From: Ruminococcus sp.
GTDB lineage: Bacteria; Bacillota; Clostridia; Oscillospirales; Ruminococcaceae
Direction: 5' to 3'
DNA: 64,000 nucleotides
Assembly (NCBI GenBank): GCA_022768805.1
Contig: JALELB010000017.1
Location: 27,109-91,108 of the forward strand
In this document: piece by piece, positions 49,798 through 58,233 of the stretch
Layout: each line of letters opens with the position of its first letter
Position numbering within the stretch: position 1 is the stretch's first letter
Position numbers and translations under genes: made by a program
Notes under the pieces: generated by a model
Seen by the model: only the letters and a program-made list of their open reading frames with translations
What the model was told of the DNA's origin: nothing
Databases searched by the model: none

Positions 49798-51147
49798 ATG
49801 GAAAGAAACATGGAGAGCCGGGCATATGCACGCCTTGCCGCTTTGTTTGACGACGGCGCATTTACCGAGATTAACGCTGCTGTCAGGGAAGCAGAGGATG
49901 CGGCAGGAGTTGTCTGCGCCTATGGCTATGTAAACGGAAACGCAGTTTATGCTTTTTCCCAGGACAAAACCGTTAACAGTGGTGCAGTAGGATTGCAGCA
50001 TGCGGCAAAGATCACAAAGCTGTATGAGCTGGCGGCCAAGACCGGCACGCCGATTGTGGGCATCCACGATTCCAACGGCGCATTTGTCAATGGTACGGTG
50101 GATTCCCTGACCGCCTACGGCAGAATGCTGGAGGCAGCATCCCGGCTGTCCGGCGTGGTGCCCCAGATTGCAGTAGTTGCCGGCACCTGTGCAGGAAGCG
50201 CTGCACTGCTGGCGTGCGGTTCTGATTTTGTCATCATGACAAAGGATGCGGAGTTGTTTGTGGCGCCTCCCTTTGCAGAATCCGCCGGAACAGCACAGTC
50301 CGCTGCCAAGGCAGGCCTCTGCGCACTGGTGTGTGAGGATGACACCACGGCTATGGAGCAGGCCAGAACTCTTGTAAACCTGATGCCTGTCAACAACCTG
50401 GCCGGGGCGCCTATGTTTGAGTATGCCCAGAGTGACCGTCAGGTTTCCCGTTCCCTGCCGGAGCTTGTCGGCGCGGTGGCGGATGCGGATTCCGTGCTGG
50501 AGCTGTACGGGGATTACGGAAAGGCAGCCTATACGGCTCTTGCAACCCTGGGCGGCACCACGGTGGGCATTGCTGCAACCAGCAAGACCGACGATACGCT
50601 GAATCAGGAGGACTGTGCGAAGTTGGCCCGGTTCATGCGTACCTGTGACGCCTTCTCCGTGCCGGTAATCACCTTTGTGGATACCATGGGCTTTGCCGCA
50701 TCTTCTGAGGCGGAGCAGACCGGCAGCATCCAGGCCATGACTCGTCTGGCTGCATGCTACGCAGAGGCGACTACAATTAAGCTGTCCGTTGTGACCGGCA
50801 ATGCGATCGGTGCCGCGTTTACTGCTCTGGCCGGAGCTGCATGCGGTGCGGACTTCACCTATGCCTGGGAGCAGGCAGTGATTTCCCCCATGGCGCCCCT
50901 GACTGCCGTGGAATTCCTGTGGCACGATAAGCTCAAGGGCGCAGCAGATGTAAATGCAAAGCGCAGGGAGCTGGCAGCAGAGTATGCAGCAACCCTGGCA
51001 AGTGCACAGAGCGCTGCGGAAAAGGGCGGTGTGGACGCTGTCATCGCACCGGCTGATACCAGAGAGACTCTGCTGTCCGCACTGGATATTCTCAGCGGCA
51101 AGCGGGTAAGCAAGCTGCCCAAGAAGCACAACAACATTCCGTTCTGA
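49798..51147 (+). CDS. Acyl-CoA carboxyltransferase subunit (12S/PccB-like, divergent)
   Basis: A 449-residue crotonase-fold carboxyltransferase related to propionyl-CoA carboxylase beta, methylmalonyl-CoA decarboxylase alpha and the 12S subunit of transcarboxylase. It keeps the order of family motifs (VYAFSQDKTVNSGAVG near residue 50, PQIAVVAGTCAGSAA near 120, VVTGNAIGAAFTAL near 330) but is about 60 residues shorter than usual and has DSNGAFVNG where the oxyanion-hole loop normally reads DSGGARIQEG. It is first in an operon with a biotin carrier and an OadA-like subunit. It may transfer the carboxyl group between an acyl-CoA and biotin; the altered loop makes substrate or activity uncertain. 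Confidence 0.75.
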   Translation: MERNMESRAYARLAALFDDGAFTEINAAVREAEDAAGVVCAYGYVNGNAVYAFSQDKTVNSGAVGLQHAAKITKLYELAAKTGTPIVGIHDSNGAFVNGTVDSLTAYGRMLEAASRLSGVVPQIAVVAGTCAGSAALLACGSDFVIMTKDAELFVAPPFAESAGTAQSAAKAGLCALVCEDDTTAMEQARTLVNLMPVNNLAGAPMFEYAQSDRQVSRSLPELVGAVADADSVLELYGDYGKAAYTALATLGGTTVGIAATSKTDDTLNQEDCAKLARFMRTCDAFSVPVITFVDTMGFAASSEAEQTGSIQAMTRLAACYAEATTIKLSVVTGNAIGAAFTALAGAACGADFTYAWEQAVISPMAPLTAVEFLWHDKLKGAADVNAKRRELAAEYAATLASAQSAAEKGGVDAVIAPADTRETLLSALDILSGKRVSKLPKKHNNIPF

Positions 51148-51189
51148 GGATTCCGGACGGGTTGATATTGAGAAAAGGTGGTACATACA

Positions 51190-51567
51190 ATGAAAAGATT
51201 CAATGTGACTGTAAACGGCAAGGCCTATGACGTAGCAGTAGAAGAAGTAACAGGCGCAGCACCGGCTCCTGTAGCTGCCGCTCCGGCACCTGCAGCAGCA
51301 CCGGCTCCCGCAGCACCTGCACCGGCTCCCGCAGCAGCTCCTGCCGCTGGCGCAGGGGAGAAGGTACAGGCTCCTATGCCCGGCACCATCCTGGAGATCA
51401 AGGTTGCAGTAGGGGATACCGTTTCCAAGGGTCAGGCCATCATCATCCTGGAGGCGATGAAGATGGAAAATGATATCGTAGCAAGCTGCGATGGCAAGAT
51501 TACAAGCATTCTGGTCAGCAAGGGAGACACCGTCAACTCTGACGACGTTTTGGTGACCATTGCCTGA
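51190..51567 (+). CDS. Biotin carboxyl carrier protein
   Basis: A 125-residue biotinyl domain protein. Residues 1-28 form a short N-terminal strand region (KRFNVTVNGKAYDVAVEEV), followed by a long Ala-Pro swinging linker (about 28-60) and the biotinyl domain with the modified lysine in EAMKMEN (K91), 34 residues from the C-end as usual. It should shuttle a carboxyl group between the carboxyltransferase encoded upstream and the OadA-like protein downstream. AAAGGTGG precedes ATG 51,190. Confidence 0.95.
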   Translation: MKRFNVTVNGKAYDVAVEEVTGAAPAPVAAAPAPAAAPAPAAPAPAPAAAPAAGAGEKVQAPMPGTILEIKVAVGDTVSKGQAIIILEAMKMENDIVASCDGKITSILVSKGDTVNSDDVLVTIA

Positions 51568-51584
51568 GCGCAAATTCTGATAGA

Positions 51585-51610
51585 AAGGATTTTCCGCTCT
51601 GTGCGGAAGA
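51585..51610 (+). promoter_or_regulatory. Ribosome binding site with a hairpin between SD and ATG (oadA)
   Basis: AAGGA (51,585-51,589) is 21 bases from the ATG at 51,611. Between them TTCCGC (51,592-51,597) pairs with GCGGAA (51,603-51,608); folding would leave about 4 unpaired bases. An internal ATG at 51,623 with a weak GGTGA is an alternative start. Confidence 0.45.
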
Positions 51611-53020
51611 ATGGTGAAAGATATGGCGAAAGTGAAGATTACGGAAACCGTGCTCCGTGATGCACACCAGTCTTTGATTGCAACCCGCATGCCCACCTCC
51701 GATATGCTGCCGATCCTGGAAAAGCTGGATCAGGTAGGCTATCACTCCATTGAGTGCTGGGGCGGCGCAACCTTCGATTCCTGTCTTCGGTTTCTGAATG
51801 AAGACCCCTGGGAGCGTCTGCGTACCCTGAAAAAGCACATGCCCAACACCAAGCTGCAGATGCTGTTCCGGGGACAGAATATGCTGGGCTACCGCCACTA
51901 TGCGGACGATGTGGTACAGTATTTTGTACAGAAGTCCGTGGCAAACGGCATTGACGTTATTCGTATTTTTGATGCGCTGAACGACATCCGCAATCTGAAA
52001 ACCGCCATTGATGCGGCAAAGAAGGAAGGCGCCCACACCCAGGTTGCCATTTCCTATACCCTGGGGGATGTGTTCACGGAAGAATACTATGTAAACTATG
52101 CAAAGCAGATTGAGGAGGCCGGCGCTGACTCCATCTGCATCAAGGATATGGCAGCGCTGCTGACACCCTATGCCACCGAGCGCCTGGTCAAGGCACTCAA
52201 GGCCAATGTGAAGCTGCCCATCCAGCTGCACACCCACTATACCTCCGGTCTGGCCTCCATGTGCCTGCTCAAGGGCATTGAGGCAGGTGCGGATGTGATT
52301 GATACCGCCATGTCTCCCCTGGCGCTGGGTACCTCCCATGCGCCCACCGAGTCCATGGTGGCTGCACTCCAGGGCACACCCTATGACACCGGCCTGGATC
52401 TGATGCTTCTCACCGAGATCCGCTCCTACTTTATGGATCTGCGCCAGAAGTATCTGGACAGCGGCCTGCTGGATCCCAAGATGCTGGCAGTTGACGCAAA
52501 CGCGCTGATTTACCAGGTACCCGGCGGCATGCTTTCCAACCTGCTGTCCCAGCTGAAGCAGGCAGGCAAGGAGGATAAGCTCAACGATGTGCTGCAGGAG
52601 GTGCCCAGAGTCCGGAAGGATGCGGGCTATCCTCCGCTGGTAACCCCCACCTCCCAGATCGTGGGCACACAGGCTGTGTTCAATGTGATTATGGGTGAGC
52701 GGTACAAGACCGTGACCAAGGAATTCAAGGGAATCGTCCGGGGCGAATACGGCAGAACGCCGGTGCCCATTGATCCGGAATTCCGCAAGAAGATCATCGG
52801 CAACGAACAGCCCATTGACTGCCGTCCGGCAGACCTTCTGGAGCCTGAGCTGGATAAGATCCGCCAGGAATGCGCAGAGTGGATTACCCAGGACGAGGAT
52901 GTGCTGAGCTATGCACAGTTCGGCCAGGTTGCAGTAAAGTTCTTTGAGCGCCGCCGCAATCAGCAGTACGGCATTGACGGCGTCCACGGAGATGCAGCAA
53001 AGCAGATTCACCCGGTTTGA
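51611..53020 (+). CDS. oadA: Oxaloacetate decarboxylase alpha / pyruvate carboxyltransferase (5S-like)
   Basis: A 469-residue TIM-barrel carboxyltransferase acting between biotin and pyruvate/oxaloacetate. Visible are the metal and catalytic motifs ETVLRDAHQSL near residue 12, MLFRGQNMLGYRHYADD near 85, SICIKDMAALLTP with the conserved lysine near 175, and QLHTHYTSG with the two histidine ligands near 203. It lacks the C-terminal biotin domain of classical OadA, because the carrier is encoded separately just upstream. No OadB sodium pump subunit is present, so it is probably a soluble transcarboxylase-type or pyruvate carboxylase-type subunit rather than the membrane pump. Confidence 0.88.
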   Translation: MVKDMAKVKITETVLRDAHQSLIATRMPTSDMLPILEKLDQVGYHSIECWGGATFDSCLRFLNEDPWERLRTLKKHMPNTKLQMLFRGQNMLGYRHYADDVVQYFVQKSVANGIDVIRIFDALNDIRNLKTAIDAAKKEGAHTQVAISYTLGDVFTEEYYVNYAKQIEEAGADSICIKDMAALLTPYATERLVKALKANVKLPIQLHTHYTSGLASMCLLKGIEAGADVIDTAMSPLALGTSHAPTESMVAALQGTPYDTGLDLMLLTEIRSYFMDLRQKYLDSGLLDPKMLAVDANALIYQVPGGMLSNLLSQLKQAGKEDKLNDVLQEVPRVRKDAGYPPLVTPTSQIVGTQAVFNVIMGERYKTVTKEFKGIVRGEYGRTPVPIDPEFRKKIIGNEQPIDCRPADLLEPELDKIRQECAEWITQDEDVLSYAQFGQVAVKFFERRRNQQYGIDGVHGDAAKQIHPV

Positions 53021-53034
53021 TGATATAGAAACAG

Positions 53035-53076
53035 AAGTGCTGATGACGCCTTGTTCAAAGGGGATTCAGCACTTTC
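53035..53076 (+). terminator. Weak terminator or leader hairpin before metAA
   Basis: AAGTGCTGA (53,035-53,043) pairs with TCAGCACTT (53,066-53,074); only three T follow, so termination would be inefficient. The arms flank a 22-base loop. Confidence 0.45.
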
Positions 53077-53118
53077 CGCACAGGGCTGTATGCAATCAGC
53101 AGGAAAGGAGGGAACGCT

Positions 53119-54066
53119 GTGCCGATCCGGATTTCGCAGGATCTGCCTGCCTATCAGATTTTACAGAATGAGAATATCTTCGTCATGACCCATGACCGGG
53201 CAGAGCAGCAGGACATCCGTCCGTTGAAGATCCTGATTCTCAATATTATGCCCAAGAAGATTGAGACGGAAACCCAGATTCTCCGGCTGCTCAGTAATAC
53301 CCCCTTGCAGGTGGATATTGAGCTGATGCATGTGGCGTCCCATGTTTCCAAGAATACTTCCCTGACGCACCTGGAAACCTTCTACACCACCTTTGCAGAG
53401 ATCCGGGACAAAAACTATGACGGGATGATTATCACCGGGGCGCCGGTGGAGCATCTGCCTTATGAACAGGTGGATTACTGGGATGAGATCTGCCAGATCA
53501 TGGAGTGGTCCAAGACCCATGTGTTCTCCACCCTGCATATCTGCTGGGCGGCACAGGCGGGTCTGTACTACCACTTCGGCGTACCCAAATATCCCCTGGC
53601 ACAGAAGATGTTCGGCATTTTCCCCCATGTGGTGGAGGTGGAGCATTCTTTGCTGCTGAAGGGCTTTGATGAACAGTTCTATGTGCCTCATTCCCGGAAT
53701 ACGGAGGTCCGCCGGGAGGATATTGAACAGGTGCCCCAGCTGGAGATCCTGACAAGCTCTCCCATTTCCGGGGTGCACATTGTGGCCAACAAGAACGGCA
53801 GGCAGTACTTTATTACCGGCCATTCCGAATACGACCGGGATACCATTGCAGGGGAGTACTTCCGGGATCGGGACAAGGGCATTGACATTCATGTGCCCTA
53901 CAATTACTTCCCGGAGGATGACCCGTCAAAAACACCCCGTATGACCTGGCGCTGTCATGCCAATCTGATGTTTTCCAACTGGCTCAATTACTGTGTATAC
54001 CAGCGCACCCCCTACAACCTGGACGAGCTTTCCGTTCGGAACTGGGAGTGGGAGATCGGTATATAA
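53119..54066 (+). CDS. metAA: Homoserine O-acetyltransferase (MetA family, E111 type)
   Basis: Activates homoserine at its hydroxyl group for methionine synthesis. The 315-residue product belongs to the MetA family: the catalytic cysteine C142 lies in LHICWAAQ, with H235 and E237 in GHSEYDR. Residue 111 in [15 protein letters not shown] is glutamate; in this family E111 is associated with acetyl-CoA use and glycine with succinyl-CoA, so an O-acetyltransferase is expected although it is often annotated as succinyltransferase. Translation starts at GTG 53,119 with AAAGGAGGG upstream. Confidence 0.92.
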   Translation: MPIRISQDLPAYQILQNENIFVMTHDRAEQQDIRPLKILILNIMPKKIETETQILRLLSNTPLQVDIELMHVASHVSKNTSLTHLETFYTTFAEIRDKNYDGMIITGAPVEHLPYEQVDYWDEICQIMEWSKTHVFSTLHICWAAQAGLYYHFGVPKYPLAQKMFGIFPHVVEVEHSLLLKGFDEQFYVPHSRNTEVRREDIEQVPQLEILTSSPISGVHIVANKNGRQYFITGHSEYDRDTIAGEYFRDRDKGIDIHVPYNYFPEDDPSKTPRMTWRCHANLMFSNWLNYCVYQRTPYNLDELSVRNWEWEIGI

Positions 54067-54128
54067 GGCAACACCAAAACCTGCGGCATTTCACAGCTTC
54101 TGTGCCAGCCGCCTTGAGGAGGACGAAC

Positions 54129-54746
54129 ATGTATCCACAGGACTATCCCAATCAGTACCCCAATCAGTATCCCAACAGCTGGCAGCCCATGCCGCCCCAG
54201 CAGCCCGTTCCGGAGGAGCGGAAGGGGCTTGCCATTGCATCCCTGGTGCTGGGTATCTGCAGCATTGTGCTGATGTGCTGCTGTTGCATCAACGTGATTA
54301 CCGCACCCATTTCCATTGTGCTGGGCATCGTTTCTCTTGCAACCCACCGGGGGGGCAAGGGCATGTCCATTGCCGGCATCATTCTTTCTGCGCTGAGCAT
54401 ACTGCTGCTGTTCATGTGCTACCAGAGCACGGAAGTGTTCTGGAGGAACAGTGACCAGATCATGCAGGATTACTACCAGCTGATCGAGAATGCTGACACC
54501 GTTTTCCCGGCATACGAAAAGGACGGTACAGTGCCGGATTATCTCCAGAAATACTATGAGGGCGAATATGCAGAGGCGCTGGATAAATTCGGTGTGACCT
54601 TTGATGACGTGATGGATTATCTGGATCAGATGTATCAGCAGGGCGAATTTGAGGCGCTGCAATCCGCATTGGGCAGCACCGGGGGCACCGGAACCTCCTC
54701 CAGTGCCCCGAAGTCCAGCTTCACCGGGGTGGAGCTAGCGTACTGA
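54129..54746 (+). CDS. DUF4190 membrane protein with Tyr/Pro/Gln repeats
   Basis: A 205-residue protein. The N-terminus is low-complexity (YPNQ repeated three times, PMPPQQPVP), followed by two membrane helices of the DUF4190 type (GLAIASLVLGICSIVL and SIAGIILSALSILLL) joined by a short loop, and a C-terminal soluble helical region with acidic residues (VTFDDVMDYLDQMYQQGEF). Function unknown. GAGGAGG precedes ATG 54,129. Its last 26 bases overlap the convergent DUF2752 gene. Confidence 0.75.
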   Translation: MYPQDYPNQYPNQYPNSWQPMPPQQPVPEERKGLAIASLVLGICSIVLMCCCCINVITAPISIVLGIVSLATHRGGKGMSIAGIILSALSILLLFMCYQSTEVFWRNSDQIMQDYYQLIENADTVFPAYEKDGTVPDYLQKYYEGEYAEALDKFGVTFDDVMDYLDQMYQQGEFEALQSALGSTGGTGTSSSAPKSSFTGVELAY

Positions 54747-55116
54747 TCCCATTGCGAAGCAAATAGAAAGCCAGGAGCATTCCCAGAAGCGGCACCCAGA
54801 AACGCCTGCTTCTGGGGATGATTTTTTTTGGCCGGCCGAAAACGGCCAGAAGCTGTTCTGCATACCACAGCAGTCCCAGCAGGATCAGCAGCGGTACTGC
54901 CGGGTTGCAGCGGAGCGACAGCAGAAGATCCCCCTGCAGCAGTGCCCGTATGCTTCTGGTGCCGCCGCAGCCGGGACAGTACAGCCCGGTGAGAAACCAG
55001 AGCATGCAGGGAATGTGCAGTACAGCAATATGCTCCAGGTACAGCTTCAGCATCAGGCACAGCACGGCAATGCCCAGGGGCAGCAGCAGAATCAGCCATT
55101 TACGGCGCTTGGTCAT
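54721..55116 (-). CDS. DUF2752 membrane protein
   Basis: A 131-residue membrane protein with three hydrophobic segments and the diagnostic DUF2752 motif YCPGCGGTRSIRALLQGD near residue 46. Proteins of this family are often encoded near DUF4190 or CD225-like genes, as here on the opposite strand. Function unknown. It starts 3 bases after the polysaccharide deacetylase gene, with GGAAG overlapping that gene's end, so the two form an operon. Confidence 0.82.
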   Translation of the reverse strand: MTKRRKWLILLLPLGIAVLCLMLKLYLEHIAVLHIPCMLWFLTGLYCPGCGGTRSIRALLQGDLLLSLRCNPAVPLLILLGLLWYAEQLLAVFGRPKKIIPRSRRFWVPLLGMLLAFYLLRNGISTLAPPR

Positions 55117-55119
55117 GGA

Positions 55120-55995
55120 TTAACTTCCTTTCAGTGCTTTTTGCATATATTGTTCGGTGGTAATCCCATAGGGTCGGTTGTATCTGCCCAGTCCGTACAG
55201 ACAGTCCGGATCCCGGGTAATCCAGTTGAGCTCTTCATAGCAGGTGAGCGTGGCAAGAAAGCCCATGCTCCGGATTACCGGGATGCTCTCCCGGCACACA
55301 TAGCCGAAGGGATAGGTGAACACCACAGGGCGGATCTGCACCTGGGACGCCAGCAGGGACTGGAGCTGTTCCAGATCGGAACGGAGCAGTTCCCGGTAGG
55401 CGCTTTCTGATTCCTCCGGCAGAATCCCGCAGCCCTGTCGGTGGGCGTGACTGTGGAGATCATAGGTATGGTTCCCGATTTCGATGCGGCCGGAATCCAG
55501 CAGGGTGCGGATCTCCGGAAAGGTCAGATAGGAATAGGCGGTAACGTGGGAATCCTGCTCTGCCTGATTCACAATATAGCTTCCCACCACAGAGATAACC
55601 GCACACATGTCGTATTTCTCCAGCAGCGGCAGACACTGCTCCAGATTGTTGTAATATCCGTCGTCAAAGGTAATCATCACCGGCTTTTCCGGCAAAGGGG
55701 TGCCGTGGTACACATACCGGATTAGGTCGGACACCAGCACTGCCTGGTAACCCTTTGCGGAAAGGTATTGCAGGTCGCTTTCCAGCACCTCCGGGGGAAT
55801 CACGTAGTCACTGTGCCTGCCGGAAAAAACACTGTGATACATGAGAACCGGCAGGCTGACGCCCTGATTCGCAGGATCTGAGACTCCCTCCGTCCGGAAC
55901 AGGCTGGACTGGAACAGCAGCATCAGCAGCCCCACTGCGATCAGATCACACAGCAGCATGATGAGAAAGCGCTTTACATTGCAGCACCGGTACAT
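55120..55995 (-). CDS. Polysaccharide deacetylase (CE4)
   Basis: A 291-residue membrane-anchored NodB-type deacetylase, acting outside the cell on peptidoglycan or another amino-sugar polymer. One N-terminal helix (about 8-27) is followed by LPVLMYHSVF, the catalytic/metal motif MITFDDGYYNN near residue 110 and the metal motif NHTYDLHSH (H-x4-H) near 177. Features are those of PdaA/YadE-like sporulation or vegetative enzymes. ATG at 55,995 is chosen because AAAGGAGG abuts the earlier in-frame ATG at 56,001. Confidence 0.9.
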   Translation of the reverse strand: MYRCCNVKRFLIMLLCDLIAVGLLMLLFQSSLFRTEGVSDPANQGVSLPVLMYHSVFSGRHSDYVIPPEVLESDLQYLSAKGYQAVLVSDLIRYVYHGTPLPEKPVMITFDDGYYNNLEQCLPLLEKYDMCAVISVVGSYIVNQAEQDSHVTAYSYLTFPEIRTLLDSGRIEIGNHTYDLHSHAHRQGCGILPEESESAYRELLRSDLEQLQSLLASQVQIRPVVFTYPFGYVCRESIPVIRSMGFLATLTCYEELNWITRDPDCLYGLGRYNRPYGITTEQYMQKALKGS

Positions 55996-56077
55996 ATGCA
56001 TCCTCCTTTCCTCTAATGCTTCTACACAATATGCCTGCCGGGCTTGTCACATTCCCTGCATAACCGGATGGCTGCAT

Positions 56078-56108
56078 GCATAGGATGAAACTGCAGGATC
56101 ATACTATA
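56078..56108 (+). promoter_or_regulatory. Putative sigma-E-type promoter of spoIIP
   Basis: GCATAGG (56,078-56,084), a 15-base spacer and CATACTATA (56,100-56,108). The -10 fits CATACAnT/CATAnnnTA and the spacing and GCAT start of the -35 equal those upstream of sigK. It lies 47 bases before spoIIP. Confidence 0.6.
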
Positions 56109-56155
56109 TAGGCGGCACTGCAGCATGCGGAGGCGCCTGGAGAGCAGGTGAAGGG

Positions 56156-57295
56156 ATGGGCAGAGGAAAGGGAAGAATGCGGGTGCTGATGTGGGGCTGC
56201 ATCCTTGCGGGCATGCCCCTGCTGGGTGCCGGTATGCTCCGGCTGATTCCCCAGATCCCGGTTGCTGCCAACCGGCTTAATGATCTGCGGATGGGTATAG
56301 AGTCGGAGCCGGACTGGCTGTATGGAGATCCGCCCTGTTTGTCCAGCGGATACGGCTGGCTGGCGGAGGAGCAGACTGAGTCAGCCCCAGCGCCTGAGCC
56401 TGTCGGAGAAACCGGCGAAGGGGAAGCGGAGCCGGTATTTGCCCCCAGCAGCAGCCCCGGAGAAAAGCCCTATCCCACTGTGTGGCATCCGGGAACCGGA
56501 AGAATCCTCCGGATGACATATCAGCGCAGCACCGGCGGGAATATCATTAACCTGGACAAGTGCGGACAGGTCCGGAACTGCACCGGTGTGGATAATGCCA
56601 CGCTACTGGAGGAAAGCCGGAAGGCACCTGCCTTTACCATTGCGGCAGACGGTTCCCCGGAGGTGCTGATTATGCATTCCCATACCACCGAGAGCTTTGA
56701 GCCCTATGTGCGGGACTACGGGGATGCGGATTTCAACTACCGGACTACGGATCCGGCACTGAGCGTGGTTATGGTGGGAGATCAGATTGCTGCACAGCTT
56801 CAGCAGGCAGGAATCGGCGTAATTCATGACGGAACCATTCATGATTATCCCCGTTATACCGGCTCCTATGACCGGAGCCGGGTGACCGTACAGCGGACAC
56901 TGGAAGAGAATCCCACCATCAAGGTGGTGCTGGATATCCATCGGGATGCGATTGTCAGCAACGGGAATCTGCTGCAGCCTGTTGTGGATGTGGAAGGCCG
57001 GGATACCGCCCAGGTGATGATTATCTCCGGCTGTGACAACGGCTCGATGAATATGCCGGATTATCTGAAAAATTTTCGCCTTGCAAGCTGTCTGCAGCAG
57101 CAGATGGAAGCCGATACCCCCGGCATCACCAGACCGGTGCTGTTTGACTACCGCAAATACAACCAGGATCTGACCACCGGCAGCCTGCTGATCGAGGTAG
57201 GCAGTCACGGAAATACCCTTGCCCAGGTGAAACGGGCAGGCTCGGCGGCGGGGGCGTCCATCGCCCGGGCGCTGCTGGAGCTGAAGGAGGAATAA
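56156..57295 (+). CDS. spoIIP: Stage II sporulation protein P
   Basis: SpoIIP is a membrane-anchored amidase/endopeptidase that removes stem peptides so that SpoIID can cut the glycan strands during engulfment. The 379-residue product has one N-terminal membrane helix (about 9-27), a Pro/Glu-rich linker to about 115, then the catalytic domain with VLIMHSHTTESF near residue 178, LDIHRDAI near 262, MIISGCDNGSMN near 288 and LLIEVGSHGNT near 343. The start is ATG 56,156; ATG 56,177 with AGGAAAGG upstream is an alternative. A sporulation-type promoter lies upstream and a small membrane protein gene directly downstream. Confidence 0.94.
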   Translation: MGRGKGRMRVLMWGCILAGMPLLGAGMLRLIPQIPVAANRLNDLRMGIESEPDWLYGDPPCLSSGYGWLAEEQTESAPAPEPVGETGEGEAEPVFAPSSSPGEKPYPTVWHPGTGRILRMTYQRSTGGNIINLDKCGQVRNCTGVDNATLLEESRKAPAFTIAADGSPEVLIMHSHTTESFEPYVRDYGDADFNYRTTDPALSVVMVGDQIAAQLQQAGIGVIHDGTIHDYPRYTGSYDRSRVTVQRTLEENPTIKVVLDIHRDAIVSNGNLLQPVVDVEGRDTAQVMIISGCDNGSMNMPDYLKNFRLASCLQQQMEADTPGITRPVLFDYRKYNQDLTTGSLLIEVGSHGNTLAQVKRAGSAAGASIARALLELKEE

Positions 57296-57296
57296 C

Positions 57297-57596
57297 ATGA
57301 AACGGCGCACAAAAAGAACCGCCTGCCTTGCCCTGGTGTATTACATGCTGGTGAACGGGCTGGCGGCGGGAATGCTGCAAATTTATGTGCAGTCCTATAA
57401 TCAGACAAACCGGGAGCCGATCCCGGCGGTGCAGATCACCCGGCAGGAGGATGCATACCGGGTGCAGCTGGCAAAGACTCAGCTGCAGGTGGCTATGCCC
57501 GGGAAACACCGGAGCCGGCAAGCGGTTCTGCTGCCCCCGGCTGTGCGGTACGCTGCGCAGGCATATCACTGGCTGGAGCAGACACTGCTCCGATGA
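57297..57596 (+). CDS. Small single-pass protein cotranscribed with spoIIP
   Basis: A 99-residue basic protein with one N-terminal membrane helix (CLALVYYMLVNGLAAGMLQI, residues 10-29) and a short soluble tail. It starts 1 base after the spoIIP stop with AAGGAGG inside the spoIIP end, so it should be made at the same stage of sporulation. I do not recognise the family. Its last 104 bases overlap the convergent NlpC/P60-like gene. Confidence 0.65.
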   Translation: MKRRTKRTACLALVYYMLVNGLAAGMLQIYVQSYNQTNREPIPAVQITRQEDAYRVQLAKTQLQVAMPGKHRSRQAVLLPPAVRYAAQAYHWLEQTLLR

Positions 57597-58140
57597 ATGA
57601 ATGAAGAAATAGGTGATTCACGTAGTCGTTCAGCTCTCCTTGGTAGATCAGCTGCGCACCGGGGATATGCCGCAGATCCTCCGGCGTACACAAAACAGAG
57701 GGCTTTGGCAGGGAAATGCCGCTTTGCTCAATGACATGGGCCACAAACTGGGAGCAGACGTATTTGTTGCGCCGGTGCAGACTGATCTGGAACAGTACGG
57801 TTCCCATGCCGATCAGACTATAGGAGTACATGCTGCGGTGGAGCTTGAAATGCTCCAGCTCGTGCTCAAAAATCAGCCGCTGCTGCCTGGTAACCGGAAT
57901 GGCATACAGTTCACAGGGAATATCCGGAAATTTGCCAAGGGTGCCGTGTCCCACAATTTCTTGATTAAAGGTGGCGGGAAGGGGCATGGAGGGGGAGTTA
58001 CGGCAGAAGCTATACATTTCGTTCAGGCTGCTGTCTGCAGCTATGGAAGCGTGATTATAGGGCTTCCGGGTGAAAAAACGGATAATCTTAGCAACATTTG
58101 TGCCTGTCTGGCTGAGAAGCACATAGATGTAGTCCTGCAT
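57493..58140 (-). CDS. Permuted NlpC/P60-like (YiiX-type) cysteine hydrolase
   Basis: A 215-residue soluble protein resembling permuted papain-like hydrolases: the motif order is histidine first (KPYNHASIAADSSLNEMYSF, with His30) and cysteine later (YVCSQFVAHV near residue 128). Such proteins cleave amide or ester bonds, often in cell-wall peptides or lipids. It has no signal peptide. The start at 58,140 has GAGGTGA upstream. The C-terminal 35 residues (Ala/Pro/Ser/Gly-rich) are antisense to the small spoIIP-linked gene and may be a poorly constrained tail. Its promoter interlocks with that of tRNA-Arg. Confidence 0.72.
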   Translation of the reverse strand: MQDYIYVLLSQTGTNVAKIIRFFTRKPYNHASIAADSSLNEMYSFCRNSPSMPLPATFNQEIVGHGTLGKFPDIPCELYAIPVTRQQRLIFEHELEHFKLHRSMYSYSLIGMGTVLFQISLHRRNKYVCSQFVAHVIEQSGISLPKPSVLCTPEDLRHIPGAQLIYQGELNDYVNHLFLHSFIGAVSAPASDMPAQRTAQPGAAEPLAGSGVSRA

Positions 58141-58233
58141 AGTGGTTCACCTCGCTTGGTGCGCATTGTGAAAAGATACAAAAATATATGGGAAAGTACC
58201 GGATGTTTTCGTTCAAAGAAACTATTTTTTATA

